64,000 bases of DNA, taken from Nocardia sp. NBC_01327. Its GTDB lineage: Bacteria > Actinomycetota > Actinomycetes > Mycobacteriales > Mycobacteriaceae. The position numbers and the translations under genes were made by a program. This document shows, piece by piece, positions 9,008 through 17,502 of the stretch (position 1 is the first letter of the stretch; the number at the start of each line of letters is the position of its first letter). The notes under the pieces are model-generated. The model made no database searches. It was not told the origin of the DNA and saw only the letters and a program-made list of their open reading frames with translations. The stretch lies in contig NZ_CP108383.1 in assembly GCF_035958815.1 (NCBI RefSeq), positions 7,936,001 to 8,000,000 on the forward strand, in the 5' to 3' direction.

Positions 9008-9034
9008 TCCGCGCACCACGAAAGGACCACACCC

Positions 9035-9139
9035 ATGCTCGGAGCCATCCAGACAGCCATCATCTACGTCGTGACCTTTCTGCCGCTGGCATTCCTGGAC
9101 GCCATAGCGCGAGTCTGGCCGGGCATCGGCCCGCACTAG
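9035..9139 (+). CDS. 34-residue hydrophobic microprotein, third gene of the secreted trio
   Basis: A 34-codon frame starts at ATG 9035, 8 bases after the good RBS AAAGGA (9021-9026). It begins 27 bases after the lipase-like gene and ends before a perfect hairpin terminator. Residues 4-22 form one strongly hydrophobic segment (AIIYVVTFLPLAFLDAI), followed by a short charged/aromatic tail ending WPGIGPH. The arrangement supports a translated single-pass membrane microprotein that belongs to the upstream pair. I know no homologue. Confidence 0.55.
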   Translation: MLGAIQTAIIYVVTFLPLAFLDAIARVWPGIGPH

Positions 9140-9150
9140 AGCTCGGCGAA

Positions 9151-9181
9151 CGGCCGGAGGCGGTCAGTCCCCCTCCGGCCG
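9151..9181 (+). terminator. Terminator of the secreted trio
   Basis: A 10-bp perfect stem (CGGCCGGAGG / CCTCCGGCCG) lies 11 bases after the microprotein stop. There is no strong T-run. Confidence 0.7.
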
Positions 9182-9320
9182 CTTCCGGCATTCGACAATC
9201 CTCTGTCCACGGTCGGGGGCTCGAATTATCGGAAACCACGCTACGCCACGCCCGAAGTAAGCGGGGTTCGTAGCGCCGCGCGCCGCTGACTTCGAGAAGT
9301 GGAAACGTAGACTCGGGAAC

Positions 9321-9974
9321 ATGCGAATCGCCATTATCGGAGGACATGGGCAGATTGCTTTGCAGCTCACCCGGCTGCTCAGTGAGCGCGGGAATGAGGT
9401 GCTGGCCGTAATTCGGAACGCGGCGCACACGGGGGATGTGGAGGCGGTGGGCGGGCAGCCCGTGGTGCTCGATCTGGAGGGGCCGGGGGCGGATGAGCTG
9501 GTTGCGGCGCTGAGCGGGGTGGATGCGGTGGTGTTCGCGGCGGGGGCCGGGCCGGGCAGTGGTGTGGAGCGCAAGTACACCGTCGATCGGGACGGGTCGG
9601 TGCGGCTGGCCGAGGCCGCGGAGAAGGCCGGGGTGCGGCGGTTCGTGCAGATCTCGACCATGGGGGCGGGGAAGCCTGCCGCCGGGGGCGATGAGCAGTG
9701 GGTCGCCTATATCGACGCGAAGACGCAGGCGGAGAACGATCTTCGGGCTCGGGACCTCGAGTGGACCATCCTGCGGCCCGGGCGGCTCACCAACGAGTCC
9801 GCGACGGGACAGGTGTTGCTCTCGGAGAGTGTTTCCGCCGGAAGCGTGCCGCGCGCCGATGTGGCGGCGGTCCTCGCCGAGTTGCTGATCACCGGAAGCG
9901 CGGCGGGCCGGGTTCTCGAGTTGATCAGTGGGGATACCCCGATCGAAGCGGCGGTCGCGGCCATCGCAGGCTGA
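9321..9974 (+). CDS. NAD(P)-binding SDR-type (NmrA/YwnB-like) protein
   Basis: The 217-residue Rossmann protein opens with MRIAIIGGHGQIALQL. The nucleotide loop GGHGQIA differs slightly from the usual GxxGxxG. The motifs FVQISTMGAG, a tyrosine/lysine region VAYIDAKTQAEN and WTILRPGRLTNE are typical of atypical SDRs that work as reductases, epimerases or redox sensors. No membrane segment is seen. It has its own promoter region after the terminator at 9151 and a hairpin after its stop. The substrate cannot be told from sequence. Confidence 0.85.
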   Translation: MRIAIIGGHGQIALQLTRLLSERGNEVLAVIRNAAHTGDVEAVGGQPVVLDLEGPGADELVAALSGVDAVVFAAGAGPGSGVERKYTVDRDGSVRLAEAAEKAGVRRFVQISTMGAGKPAAGGDEQWVAYIDAKTQAENDLRARDLEWTILRPGRLTNESATGQVLLSESVSAGSVPRADVAAVLAELLITGSAAGRVLELISGDTPIEAAVAAIAG

Positions 9975-10016
9975 TACAGCTTTCGAAATCGCCTCGGTCA
10001 CAGCGAAAATGCAGCA

Positions 10017-10046
10017 GGGCCCGGCGGCGATCAGACCACCGGGCCC
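10017..10046. terminator. Bidirectional terminator between SDR and VOC genes
   Basis: The inverted repeat GGGCCCGG / CCGGGCCC, with extra pairing inside, lies between two convergent genes. Confidence 0.7.
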
Positions 10047-10064
10047 CACGCACCGCTGACGGAT

Positions 10065-10685
10065 TCAGAGCAGGATGGTTGGGTCCGCTCCGTCTCCGAT
10101 CGTGGCAATCAGGGCCGGGCGATTGCCCTGCCGCACAATCAGGTGAGCGTCGAGAGCCTTCAGATGCTCCGATACCGCTGCGGGATTCGGGTGCACCGCT
10201 TCGAGCGACCGCAGCGGCACGGTGGGCAGTTCGTCCGACGGGTGGTCAGTGGCTCCCCAGTCGATGAGCGCGGGCACCAGCTGCGTCGGCTCGGAGAAAT
10301 CCGGGAAGGTCAAGCGCCAGTGCAGAACTCGGCCGTCCGGGGTCTCACGGGACAGCGCCTGGGGATCGCCCGGGTCGTAGCCCACAGCGCGCGCCGCGGC
10401 CACCGCCGCGTCGATATCGGTGACGCGGACCAGCCAACCCGCCAAGCGGCTCTCGGTCAGCCTGTCGATTCCGAAGGGCCGTGGCTGCGCCGGTTCGGGC
10501 TGCTCGGTATCGGGCCCGATGATTTCCAGATATCCGCCATTGCCCAACCCCAGCAGGAAGTTCCGGGTACCGCGTCCGGTGTGCCGCCCGCCCGCGACCG
10601 GCTCCACACCGAGGAGCCGGGCAATGCGCTCCACCGTGCCCCCCAGATCCGGGGTGGCCAGGACCAGATGATCGAGTTCGCTCAC
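10065..10685 (-). CDS. VOC/glyoxalase-like domain protein
   Basis: The 206-residue protein starts with GTG (MSELDHLVLATPDLGGTVERI). The opening beta strand with His6 and the later YLEIIGPD strand are the usual metal-ligand strands of vicinal-oxygen-chelate proteins. The length suits the glyoxalase-like single-chain family with two paired modules. Its reaction is not identifiable. It lies 125 bp downstream of the ABC exporter stop, behind that gene's terminator, on the same strand. Confidence 0.78.
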   Translation of the reverse strand: MSELDHLVLATPDLGGTVERIARLLGVEPVAGGRHTGRGTRNFLLGLGNGGYLEIIGPDTEQPEPAQPRPFGIDRLTESRLAGWLVRVTDIDAAVAAARAVGYDPGDPQALSRETPDGRVLHWRLTFPDFSEPTQLVPALIDWGATDHPSDELPTVPLRSLEAVHPNPAAVSEHLKALDAHLIVRQGNRPALIATIGDGADPTILL

Positions 10686-10775
10686 AGATCAGACAGTAGG
10701 CACAGTCGCAGCCGGGCAGTACCCTTCCGCTCGCCGCGATCCGGACTCCGCCGCGAGCTCACCCTCAGCACGAAA

Positions 10776-10806
10776 GAGGCTCCCGCAGAACAACTCCGGG
10801 AGCCTC
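10776..10806 (-). terminator. Terminator of the sulfonate/ABC exporter operon
   Basis: A 10-bp perfect stem (GAGGCTCCCG / CGGGAGCCTC) lies immediately beyond the exporter stop codon at 10811. Confidence 0.75.
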
Positions 10807-10810
10807 CCCG

Positions 10811-13800
10811 TCACCGCCCGCCGAGACTGGCCGCGGCCTCGTCACCGACGTACGCCGCCCACAGCCGACGATAGGGGCCCTCGGTCGTGAGCAGCTCGGC
10901 GTGGCGACCGGTCTGCAGCAGGCGGCCCTCGCCGACGACGACGATCATGTCGGCGTCCGCGGCGGTGGCCAGGCGGTGCGCCACGACAATGGTGGTGCGG
11001 CCCGCGGTCAGCAGATCGACGGAGGCGCGCACGCGGGCATCGGTCGCCAGATCGAGCGAGGCGGTGGCCTCGTCGAGAATGAGGATGTCCGGCTCCACCA
11101 ATTGCGCACGCGCCAGCGCGAGCAGCTGACGCTGGCCCGCCGAGAGACTGTCACCGTGCGCGCCGATCGGCTGCCGGTAACCGTTTTCCAGGGCGGCGAT
11201 CATCTCGTGCGCGCCCACTGCCCGGGCGGCCCATTCGATATCGGCGGGCGTGGCATCGGGTTTGCCGTAGGCGATGGCCTCCTGCACGGTATCGCCGAAC
11301 AGGAAGGGTTCCTGCGGCACCACGCCCAGTCGTTTGCGGAAGTCCCGCAGCCGATAGTCCCGAATGTCGACGCCGTCGACGAGCACCGCGCCCTCGGTCG
11401 TGTCGTACAGGCGCGCAAGCAGTTTCACGAGCGTGGACTTGCCCGCGCCGGTCTCACCGACCACCGCGACCTTCTGCCCCGGCGCGATACGCAGATCGAT
11501 GCCCGACAGCACCCGTGCGCCCGCGGGGTCGTAGGCGAAGCCGACATCACGGAACTCGATCTCGCCGGTAAGGCTCCGCACCCGGCGGGCATCGGGTGAA
11601 TCCGGCGTCGCCACCGGTTCGCGCATCAGCCCGCCGAGCCGCTCCACGCCCACGACCGCCTGCTGGTAGCTGTCGAAGACCTGCGACAACTGCTGGATGG
11701 GCGAGAAGAGCAGATCGGTGTAGAGCAGAAAGGCGATCAATGTGCCTGCGGTGAGCGCACTTTCCCGCACCTGGTGCACACCGAAGGCCAGCACCAGGGC
11801 CGTGGCGAGGACCGACATGAACTCGATGAACGGGAAGAACAGCGCCATCAGGGTCTGGCTGCGCAGCCGCGCATTGCGGTACCCCCAGGAGCGGCGCTCG
11901 AATTCGCGCTGGTTCACCGCCTCTCGGCGATAGGCCTGCGTGACCGCGATATTGTCCACGTTCTCCTGCAGGTAGGCATTCGCGGCACTGACCTGTTCCC
12001 GCGCCAGGTTGTACGCGGGCACCGACGCCCGCCGGAAGGCGACGGTCGCGGCCACCAGCACCGGCATCAGGGCCAGGACCACCAGGGCCAGCCGGGCGTC
12101 GATGACGATCAGAGCCACCACCACGCCGCCGATGGTGAGCGTGCTGGTCAGCGCCACGGACAACCCGGTCTGCAGGAAGGCCGACAGTCCGTCCACATCG
12201 GTGATCATGCGAGTCATGATGCGGCCGGCCAGTTCTCGCTCGTAGAACTGCAGACCCAGGCGCTGCAATTGCGCGAACACCTTCACCCGCAGCCCGTAGA
12301 GCAGGCGCTCACCGGCCCGTCCGGACACCCGCACCTGCGCGACGGTGATCGCCCAGTCCACGACGACAACCGTGAACGCCGAGGCGGCGGCGATCAGCAG
12401 CACATCCCGCGCACCGGCCAGCACGCCGTGGTCGATGCCGTAGCGCACCAGGACCGGAATCAGGATCTGGGCCAGCGCGTCCAGGAATACCAGGCCGAGT
12501 CCGGCCAGCAGCGGCAGCGCGAAAGGCCGCAGCAGCCGGCCGAGTGAGAACTCCGAATCCGGAGTGTGCGAGAAGTCTTCGGGCACTTCGGGTTCACCGG
12601 TCAGTGCGGGCAGCCGGTCGATCAGCGCGCGCACATCCCCGGAGGGCGGGGCACTCGACATCATGCCCCCGGCCATGGCGCCCGGGGAGCCCGCGGCGCG
12701 CTGCGAGAACGCCTTCGCCATCTGTTCGAGAGCGCGCGATTCGTCGCCGTCGGCTTCGGCCGCCACCCACAGTCCGGCCGTGGGCACCGTATCGGCCGCC
12801 ACCCCCGCGTCCTCGGAGAACCCGGTCGGATCCGGCGGAGTGAACAGCGCATTGAACAGCTCGCCGGAACTCTGCAGCTCGCGCAGGGTGCCCAGTTCGG
12901 CGACCCGCCCGCCGTCCAGGACCGCGACCCGGTCCGCCAGCGCCAGCGTCGAAATCCGGTGTGCCACCACAATGGTGGTGCGCCGGCGCACCTCGGCGGT
13001 GATGCGGGCGAAGATCTCCTCCTCGACCTGTGCGTCGATGGCGGAGGTGGCATCGTCGAGCACCAGGATCGGGGCGTCGGTGATCAGCGCCCGGGCCAGG
13101 GCCAGGCGCTGGCGCTGCCCGCCGGAGAGCCGCTGCCCACGGTCTCCGATCATGGTGTCCAGCCCCTCGGGCAGCGCGGCGACGAATTCGTCGGCGGCGG
13201 CCAGATGCAAAGCGTGCCATACCTGTTCGTCATCGGCGTCCGGACAACCGTAGGACACATTGGCGCGCACCGTATCCGCCATCAGCGAGGTGTCCTCGAA
13301 CACCATCGCCACCCGCGAGCGCAGGTCCGGCAGCTCCTGAATATCGGTGCCGTCCAGCAGAATCCGGCCCTGCTCCGGCTCGAACAGCCGCGGCAGCAGC
13401 AGCGTCAGGATCGATTTCCCGGAACCGGCCGCGCCCGCGATAGCGAGGGTCTCACCCGGCTCGATGCCGAGATCGAGCCCGTCCAGCACCGGTCGCTGAC
13501 CGTCGAATCCGAAACGCACACACTGGAATTCGAGGCGCGGCGGACTATCGGGCCAGTGCACCGGTTCGGTGTCCGGTAACGGCCCCTCGACCGCGGCCGA
13601 ACCCTCGATGACCTCACGCACCCGATCCAGCGATGCCTTGCCCTGCTGGCTGACCGTCAGCAGCATCGAGAACATGCGGATGGGCGTGACAAACGACCCC
13701 AGATAGGTCATGAACGCCAAAAACGTTCCCAGCGTGATGGATTGGTGCAGCGCGAGCAGACCGCCCACAACGAGGATCAGCGCCTGCCCGGCCGCCGGCA

Positions 13801-14587
13801 CCGCCTGCATGACGGGGGTGAACCGGCTGGTGATCCGGGCGATGCGCAGCCGGGACCGGTACAGGTCACGCGTGGCGGCGGCCATCTGGTCCAGCTCGTG
13901 CGATTCCTGGCCGAAGCCCTTCACCACCCGCACGCCCGCGACCGCGGCCTCGACCCGCATGGCGACATCGGCGGCCCGGGCCTGGGCATCCCAGTTGGCC
14001 GGGAACAGTTCCCGCTGACTGCGCGAGATGATCAGCCACAGCGCCGGAACCACCAGCAGCGCAATCACACTCAGCAGCGGCGACATGAAGGTCATCAGCA
14101 CCAGCGACGCGGCAAGCAGCACCACATTGCCGGTGACCAGCGGAACCAGCTGCAGGAACATCTGAATCAGCGTCACATCGGTGATGGCGCGGCTCACCAC
14201 CTGCCCGGTGTAGAGCCCGGACCGCTGCCGCCCGTTCATGCGCAGCAGCGAGGCGAACAGGTCACCCCGCAGATCGTGCTGCACATCCAGTGACAGCCTG
14301 GACGACCCGACCCGCCGCACCCGGCCCGCCACGAAGCGCGCCGATCCGAGTGCGAGCAGCACCAGCACCCACGGCAGCACCGAGGTGGCGGTGATCGTCA
14401 GATTGTCGACCACATGCCGGACCAGCAGCGGCAGCAGCGCGGTGAGCACTCCGGATACCACCGAGCCGATCGCGGCCATGAGCGCCGTGCGGCGGTGGGA
14501 TGCGCAGCGCCGCAGCAGATATCGGACCCAGCCGTCGGCGCGGTCGGCATCGACCGCGCCGGCGGAGGAGAGGGAAGTGCGAGTCAT
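10811..14587 (-). CDS. Fused heterodimer-type ABC exporter (TMD-NBD-TMD-NBD)
   Basis: The 1258-residue protein joins two complete half-exporters. NBD1 has Walker A GAAGSGKS (385-392), signature LSGGQRQR and Walker B LVLDDATS, where Asp512 replaces the catalytic Glu. Its Q-loop position reads MVFED instead of VPQ. NBD2 has GETGAGKST, VVPQEP and LILDEATASLD, but its signature is LSAGQ. The substitutions therefore fall in one composite site (NBD1 Walker motifs plus NBD2 signature). That is the pattern of asymmetric exporters such as TM287/288, here in one chain. ATG 14587 overlaps the monooxygenase stop (ATGA), so it is the last gene of the ssu-like operon. The substrate is unknown. Confidence 0.92.
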   Translation of the reverse strand: MTRTSLSSAGAVDADRADGWVRYLLRRCASHRRTALMAAIGSVVSGVLTALLPLLVRHVVDNLTITATSVLPWVLVLLALGSARFVAGRVRRVGSSRLSLDVQHDLRGDLFASLLRMNGRQRSGLYTGQVVSRAITDVTLIQMFLQLVPLVTGNVVLLAASLVLMTFMSPLLSVIALLVVPALWLIISRSQRELFPANWDAQARAADVAMRVEAAVAGVRVVKGFGQESHELDQMAAATRDLYRSRLRIARITSRFTPVMQAVPAAGQALILVVGGLLALHQSITLGTFLAFMTYLGSFVTPIRMFSMLLTVSQQGKASLDRVREVIEGSAAVEGPLPDTEPVHWPDSPPRLEFQCVRFGFDGQRPVLDGLDLGIEPGETLAIAGAAGSGKSILTLLLPRLFEPEQGRILLDGTDIQELPDLRSRVAMVFEDTSLMADTVRANVSYGCPDADDEQVWHALHLAAADEFVAALPEGLDTMIGDRGQRLSGGQRQRLALARALITDAPILVLDDATSAIDAQVEEEIFARITAEVRRRTTIVVAHRISTLALADRVAVLDGGRVAELGTLRELQSSGELFNALFTPPDPTGFSEDAGVAADTVPTAGLWVAAEADGDESRALEQMAKAFSQRAAGSPGAMAGGMMSSAPPSGDVRALIDRLPALTGEPEVPEDFSHTPDSEFSLGRLLRPFALPLLAGLGLVFLDALAQILIPVLVRYGIDHGVLAGARDVLLIAAASAFTVVVVDWAITVAQVRVSGRAGERLLYGLRVKVFAQLQRLGLQFYERELAGRIMTRMITDVDGLSAFLQTGLSVALTSTLTIGGVVVALIVIDARLALVVLALMPVLVAATVAFRRASVPAYNLAREQVSAANAYLQENVDNIAVTQAYRREAVNQREFERRSWGYRNARLRSQTLMALFFPFIEFMSVLATALVLAFGVHQVRESALTAGTLIAFLLYTDLLFSPIQQLSQVFDSYQQAVVGVERLGGLMREPVATPDSPDARRVRSLTGEIEFRDVGFAYDPAGARVLSGIDLRIAPGQKVAVVGETGAGKSTLVKLLARLYDTTEGAVLVDGVDIRDYRLRDFRKRLGVVPQEPFLFGDTVQEAIAYGKPDATPADIEWAARAVGAHEMIAALENGYRQPIGAHGDSLSAGQRQLLALARAQLVEPDILILDEATASLDLATDARVRASVDLLTAGRTTIVVAHRLATAADADMIVVVGEGRLLQTGRHAELLTTEGPYRRLWAAYVGDEAAASLGGR

Positions 14588-15936
14588 CCGGCGACCACGA
14601 GCTCGGCTGCCGCCGAGAACTGGTTTTCGGGGCGGGTCAGGCCGTAGTGCCCGCGCAGGGTGGTCTCGGTGTACTCGGTGCGGAACAGCCCGCGCTGCTG
14701 CAGAATCGGCACGACCTCGTCGACGAATCGGTCCAGACCCGAGGGCAGTACCGCGGGCATGATGTTGAATCCGTCCGCGGCGCCGCGGGTGAACCACTCC
14801 TCGATGGTGTCGGCCACCTGCTCCGCGGTACCGGCGAAGGTGTGGTGCCCGCGCCCGCCGCCGAGCCGGCCGATCAGCTGGCGCAGCGTAAGCCGTTCGC
14901 GCCGTGCGAGATTCACAATGAGGGTGAACCGGCTCTTGGCGCCCTGGATCTCATCCTCGGACGGCAGATCCTCGGGCAGTTCGCTGTCCAGATCCAGATT
15001 CTCCACCGGAATGCCCCAGACCCTGGCCAGCTGCCGCTTGGCGTACTCGGGCGAGATCAGCCGCTCCAGTTCGGCGTCCAACTTCCGGGCGTGCGCCTCG
15101 GTATCGCCGATGACGGGCACGATGCCGGGCAGGATCTTGATGGTCTCCGGGTCCCGGCCCAGTACGACCGCACGCCGCTTCAGGTCCGTATAGAACTCGA
15201 GACCGTCCTCGATGGTCTGCTGCGCGGTGAAGACCGCCTCCGCATGCCGCGCGGCGAACTCCCGGCCGTCCTCGGACGAACCGGCCTGCACCAGAACGGG
15301 ATAGCCCTGCGGGGAGCGCGGCAGGTTCAGCGGGCCCGCCACCTTGAAGAACCGGCCCTCGTGATCGATGGCGCGGACCTTGTCGGGATCGGTGTGCACG
15401 CCCGACTCCTTATCGGCGACCACCGCGTCATCGGCCCAGCTGTCCCACAGTTTTGTCGCCACCTCGACGAATTCGCCGGCCTTCTCGTAGCGCAGCCGGT
15501 GGTCCGGCACATCGTCGAGCCCGAAATTGCGGGCCGCGTCCGCACCGGCGGTGGTGACGATATTCCAGCCGACGCGGCCGTTGGACACCCAGTCGACCGA
15601 GGCGAACCGGCGAGCCAGGTTGAACGGTGAGTTGTAGCTGGTGGAGGCGGTGGCAATGAGGCCGATGCGCTCGGTCTGCACGGCGATGGCGGTGAGCAGC
15701 ACCGTCGGGTCCAGCTTGCCGCTGGGCCGGCGGCCGGTATCGCCGAAGAGCACCGGGCTGTCGGCGAAGAAGATGGAGTCCAGCTTCCCGCGCTCGGCGA
15801 TCTTCGCGAGATTCACATAGTGGTCGATCTTGGTATTCGCATACGGATCCGATTCCGGCAGCCGCCACGACGCCTCGTGGTGGCCGGTCGACATGAGAAA
15901 TGCGTTGAGGTGCAACTGCTTCGGTGATTCGGACAT
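14584..15936 (-). CDS. LLM-class flavin-dependent monooxygenase (NtaA/SnaA/DszA family)
   Basis: The protein is 450 residues, and AAAGGA precedes the ATG. The TIM-barrel flavin monooxygenase begins KQLHLNAFLMSTGHHEASWR. It continues with NLAKIAERGKLDSIFFADS, a Thr/Ser-rich FMN-binding segment (IGLIATASTSYNSPF), WNIVTT, YPVLVQAGSSEDGREFAARH and GRGHHTFAGTAEQVADTI. This branch oxidises aminopolycarboxylates, dibenzothiophene sulfone and related sulfur compounds with FMNH2 from a separate reductase. No reductase gene is present here. Its place right after the sulfonate-type ABC importer suggests desulfonation or desulfurisation of the imported compound (inference). Confidence 0.9.
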   Translation of the reverse strand: MSESPKQLHLNAFLMSTGHHEASWRLPESDPYANTKIDHYVNLAKIAERGKLDSIFFADSPVLFGDTGRRPSGKLDPTVLLTAIAVQTERIGLIATASTSYNSPFNLARRFASVDWVSNGRVGWNIVTTAGADAARNFGLDDVPDHRLRYEKAGEFVEVATKLWDSWADDAVVADKESGVHTDPDKVRAIDHEGRFFKVAGPLNLPRSPQGYPVLVQAGSSEDGREFAARHAEAVFTAQQTIEDGLEFYTDLKRRAVVLGRDPETIKILPGIVPVIGDTEAHARKLDAELERLISPEYAKRQLARVWGIPVENLDLDSELPEDLPSEDEIQGAKSRFTLIVNLARRERLTLRQLIGRLGGGRGHHTFAGTAEQVADTIEEWFTRGAADGFNIMPAVLPSGLDRFVDEVVPILQQRGLFRTEYTETTLRGHYGLTRPENQFSAAAELVVAG

Positions 15937-15946
15937 GGTTTTCCTT

Positions 15947-16669
15947 TCAGACCGCGACCGGGGTGACGCCCAGCGCGGTCAGCAGAGTGCGGCGGATGCG
16001 CTGGAATTCCGGGGCGCCCGGATCCCGCTCGGCCGGTAATTCGATGGGCAGATCGACGGTGAGGCGGCCGGAGTCCAGCACCAGCACCCGCTGTGCGAGC
16101 GTGATCGCCTCGTCGACGTCATGGGTGACCAGCAGGACGGTCGGAGTGTGCCGCTGCACCAGTTCGCGCAGCAGCTCGTGCATCTTGATGCGGGTCAGGG
16201 CATCCAGCGCGCCGAACGGCTCATCGGCCAGCAGCAGATCCGGATCCGCCACCAGCGCCCGGGCCAGGGCCACCCGCTGCTGTTCGCCGCCGGAGAGTTC
16301 GGCGGGCCAGGCCCGTTCACGGCCGGCCAGGCCGACCTCCGACAGCAGGGCCCGGCCGGCCGGACGGCGCGAGCGGGGCTGGCCGTAGAGCACATTGGTC
16401 AGCACGCGCTGCCATGGCAGCAATCGCGAATCCTGGAACACCACAGAGGTTTTCGCGGGAACCCGGAAGACGCCGGAGCCGCGCACATCGTGATCGAGTC
16501 CGGCCAGTGCGCGCAGCAGGGTGCTCTTCCCCGAGCCGCTGCGGCCGAGCAGGGCGACGAACTGCCCCGGCGGAATGGTCAGCGTGATGTGGTCCAGGAT
16601 GGTGCGGTCGCCGAAAGACCGGGCCAGCTCCCGGGTGTGGACGCCTAGGTCGCGATCGTGCGTCGCCAT
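15947..16669 (-). CDS. ssuB: ABC transporter ATP-binding protein, sulfonate/nitrate/taurine type
   Basis: The 240-residue ATPase has Walker A GRSGSGKST, Q-loop VVFQDSRLLPWQ, signature LSGGEQQRVALARAL, Walker B LLLADEPFGALD and switch LLVTHDVDEAITLAQR. The SRLLPW segment after the Q-loop is typical of SsuB/TauB/NrtD. ATG 16669 has AAGGTG upstream and overlaps the permease end by 25 bases. It powers the SsuC-like permease. The monooxygenase follows 10 bases after its stop. Confidence 0.92.
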   Translation of the reverse strand: MATHDRDLGVHTRELARSFGDRTILDHITLTIPPGQFVALLGRSGSGKSTLLRALAGLDHDVRGSGVFRVPAKTSVVFQDSRLLPWQRVLTNVLYGQPRSRRPAGRALLSEVGLAGRERAWPAELSGGEQQRVALARALVADPDLLLADEPFGALDALTRIKMHELLRELVQRHTPTVLLVTHDVDEAITLAQRVLVLDSGRLTVDLPIELPAERDPGAPEFQRIRRTLLTALGVTPVAV

Positions 16670-17502
16670 GACAGCACCTTGCGTTCGACGAGACGGATGG
16701 CGGCATCGGAGATCAAGCCGAAGATGCCGTAGATGCCCAGGCACACCAGAATGACGTCGGCCTGCCCGTAGTTCTGCGCATCGCTCATGAGCTTGCCCAA
16801 ACCGTCTGTGGCATTGACGGATTCGACGACGACCAGCGCCAGCCACGAACCGGTGATGGACAGTCGCAGACCCAGGAAGAAGCCGGGCAGCGAACCCGGA
16901 ATCACCACCCGGCGCAGGAAGTCCAAACGCGAAACACCCTGTACCTCGGACAGTTCCACAAGACGCTTGTCGATGGCCGTGAGCGAGGCGTGGGTCTGGA
17001 TGTACATGGTGATGATGACACCGAAGGTGATCACCACGACCTTGAACGTCTCGCCGATGCCCAGCCACAGAATCATGAGCGGGATCAGGCCCAGCGTCGG
17101 AATGGCGCGCTTGACCTGCAGCGGCCCGTCGACGAGCGATTCACCCAGCCGCGACAGGCCGGACACCAGGGCGAGGGCGGTGCCGATGAGGACACCGAGA
17201 CCCAGTCCGGTCGCGGCCCGGCGCAGTGAAGCCTCGACATTCCCGGTCAGGCTGCCGTCCCGCAGCAGGTCCCAGCCGGTATCCAGCACGGTCCACGGCG
17301 CGGACAGCTTGCGGGCGTCCAGCCAGCCGAAATGGCTTCCGGCCGACCAGGCCGCGAGCAGCAGCGCTACACCGAGCAGCCGGGCGAACGGGATCTGCTT
17401 GCGCACGCCGAGGCGACGGACCCGACGCCGTTCGACAAATCCGTCGGGCGCGGCGGCAGCCCGGTACGGCAGTGCCGCGAGGCGCGGCAGCGCGACCGTC
17501 AT
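16645..17502 (-). CDS. ssuC: ABC transporter permease, sulfonate type
   Basis: The protein is 285 residues with about six membrane segments and the BPD_transp_1 coupling loop (LVELSEVQGVSRLDFLRRVV followed by IPGSLPGFFLG). A basic N-terminal tail of about 35 residues precedes the first membrane segment. The start overlaps the SsuA stop by four bases. It forms the channel with the neighbouring ATPase and lipoprotein. Confidence 0.92.
   Translation of the reverse strand: MTVALPRLAALPYRAAAAPDGFVERRRVRRLGVRKQIPFARLLGVALLLAAWSAGSHFGWLDARKLSAPWTVLDTGWDLLRDGSLTGNVEASLRRAATGLGLGVLIGTALALVSGLSRLGESLVDGPLQVKRAIPTLGLIPLMILWLGIGETFKVVVITFGVIITMYIQTHASLTAIDKRLVELSEVQGVSRLDFLRRVVIPGSLPGFFLGLRLSITGSWLALVVVESVNATDGLGKLMSDAQNYGQADVILVCLGIYGIFGLISDAAIRLVERKVLSWRRTIAT

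Noticed and set aside
10887..14762. Several plus-strand open frames opposite the ABC exporter
   Set aside because: They show the Gln/His/Arg-rich composition of antisense GC-rich coding DNA, with no RBS or domains.
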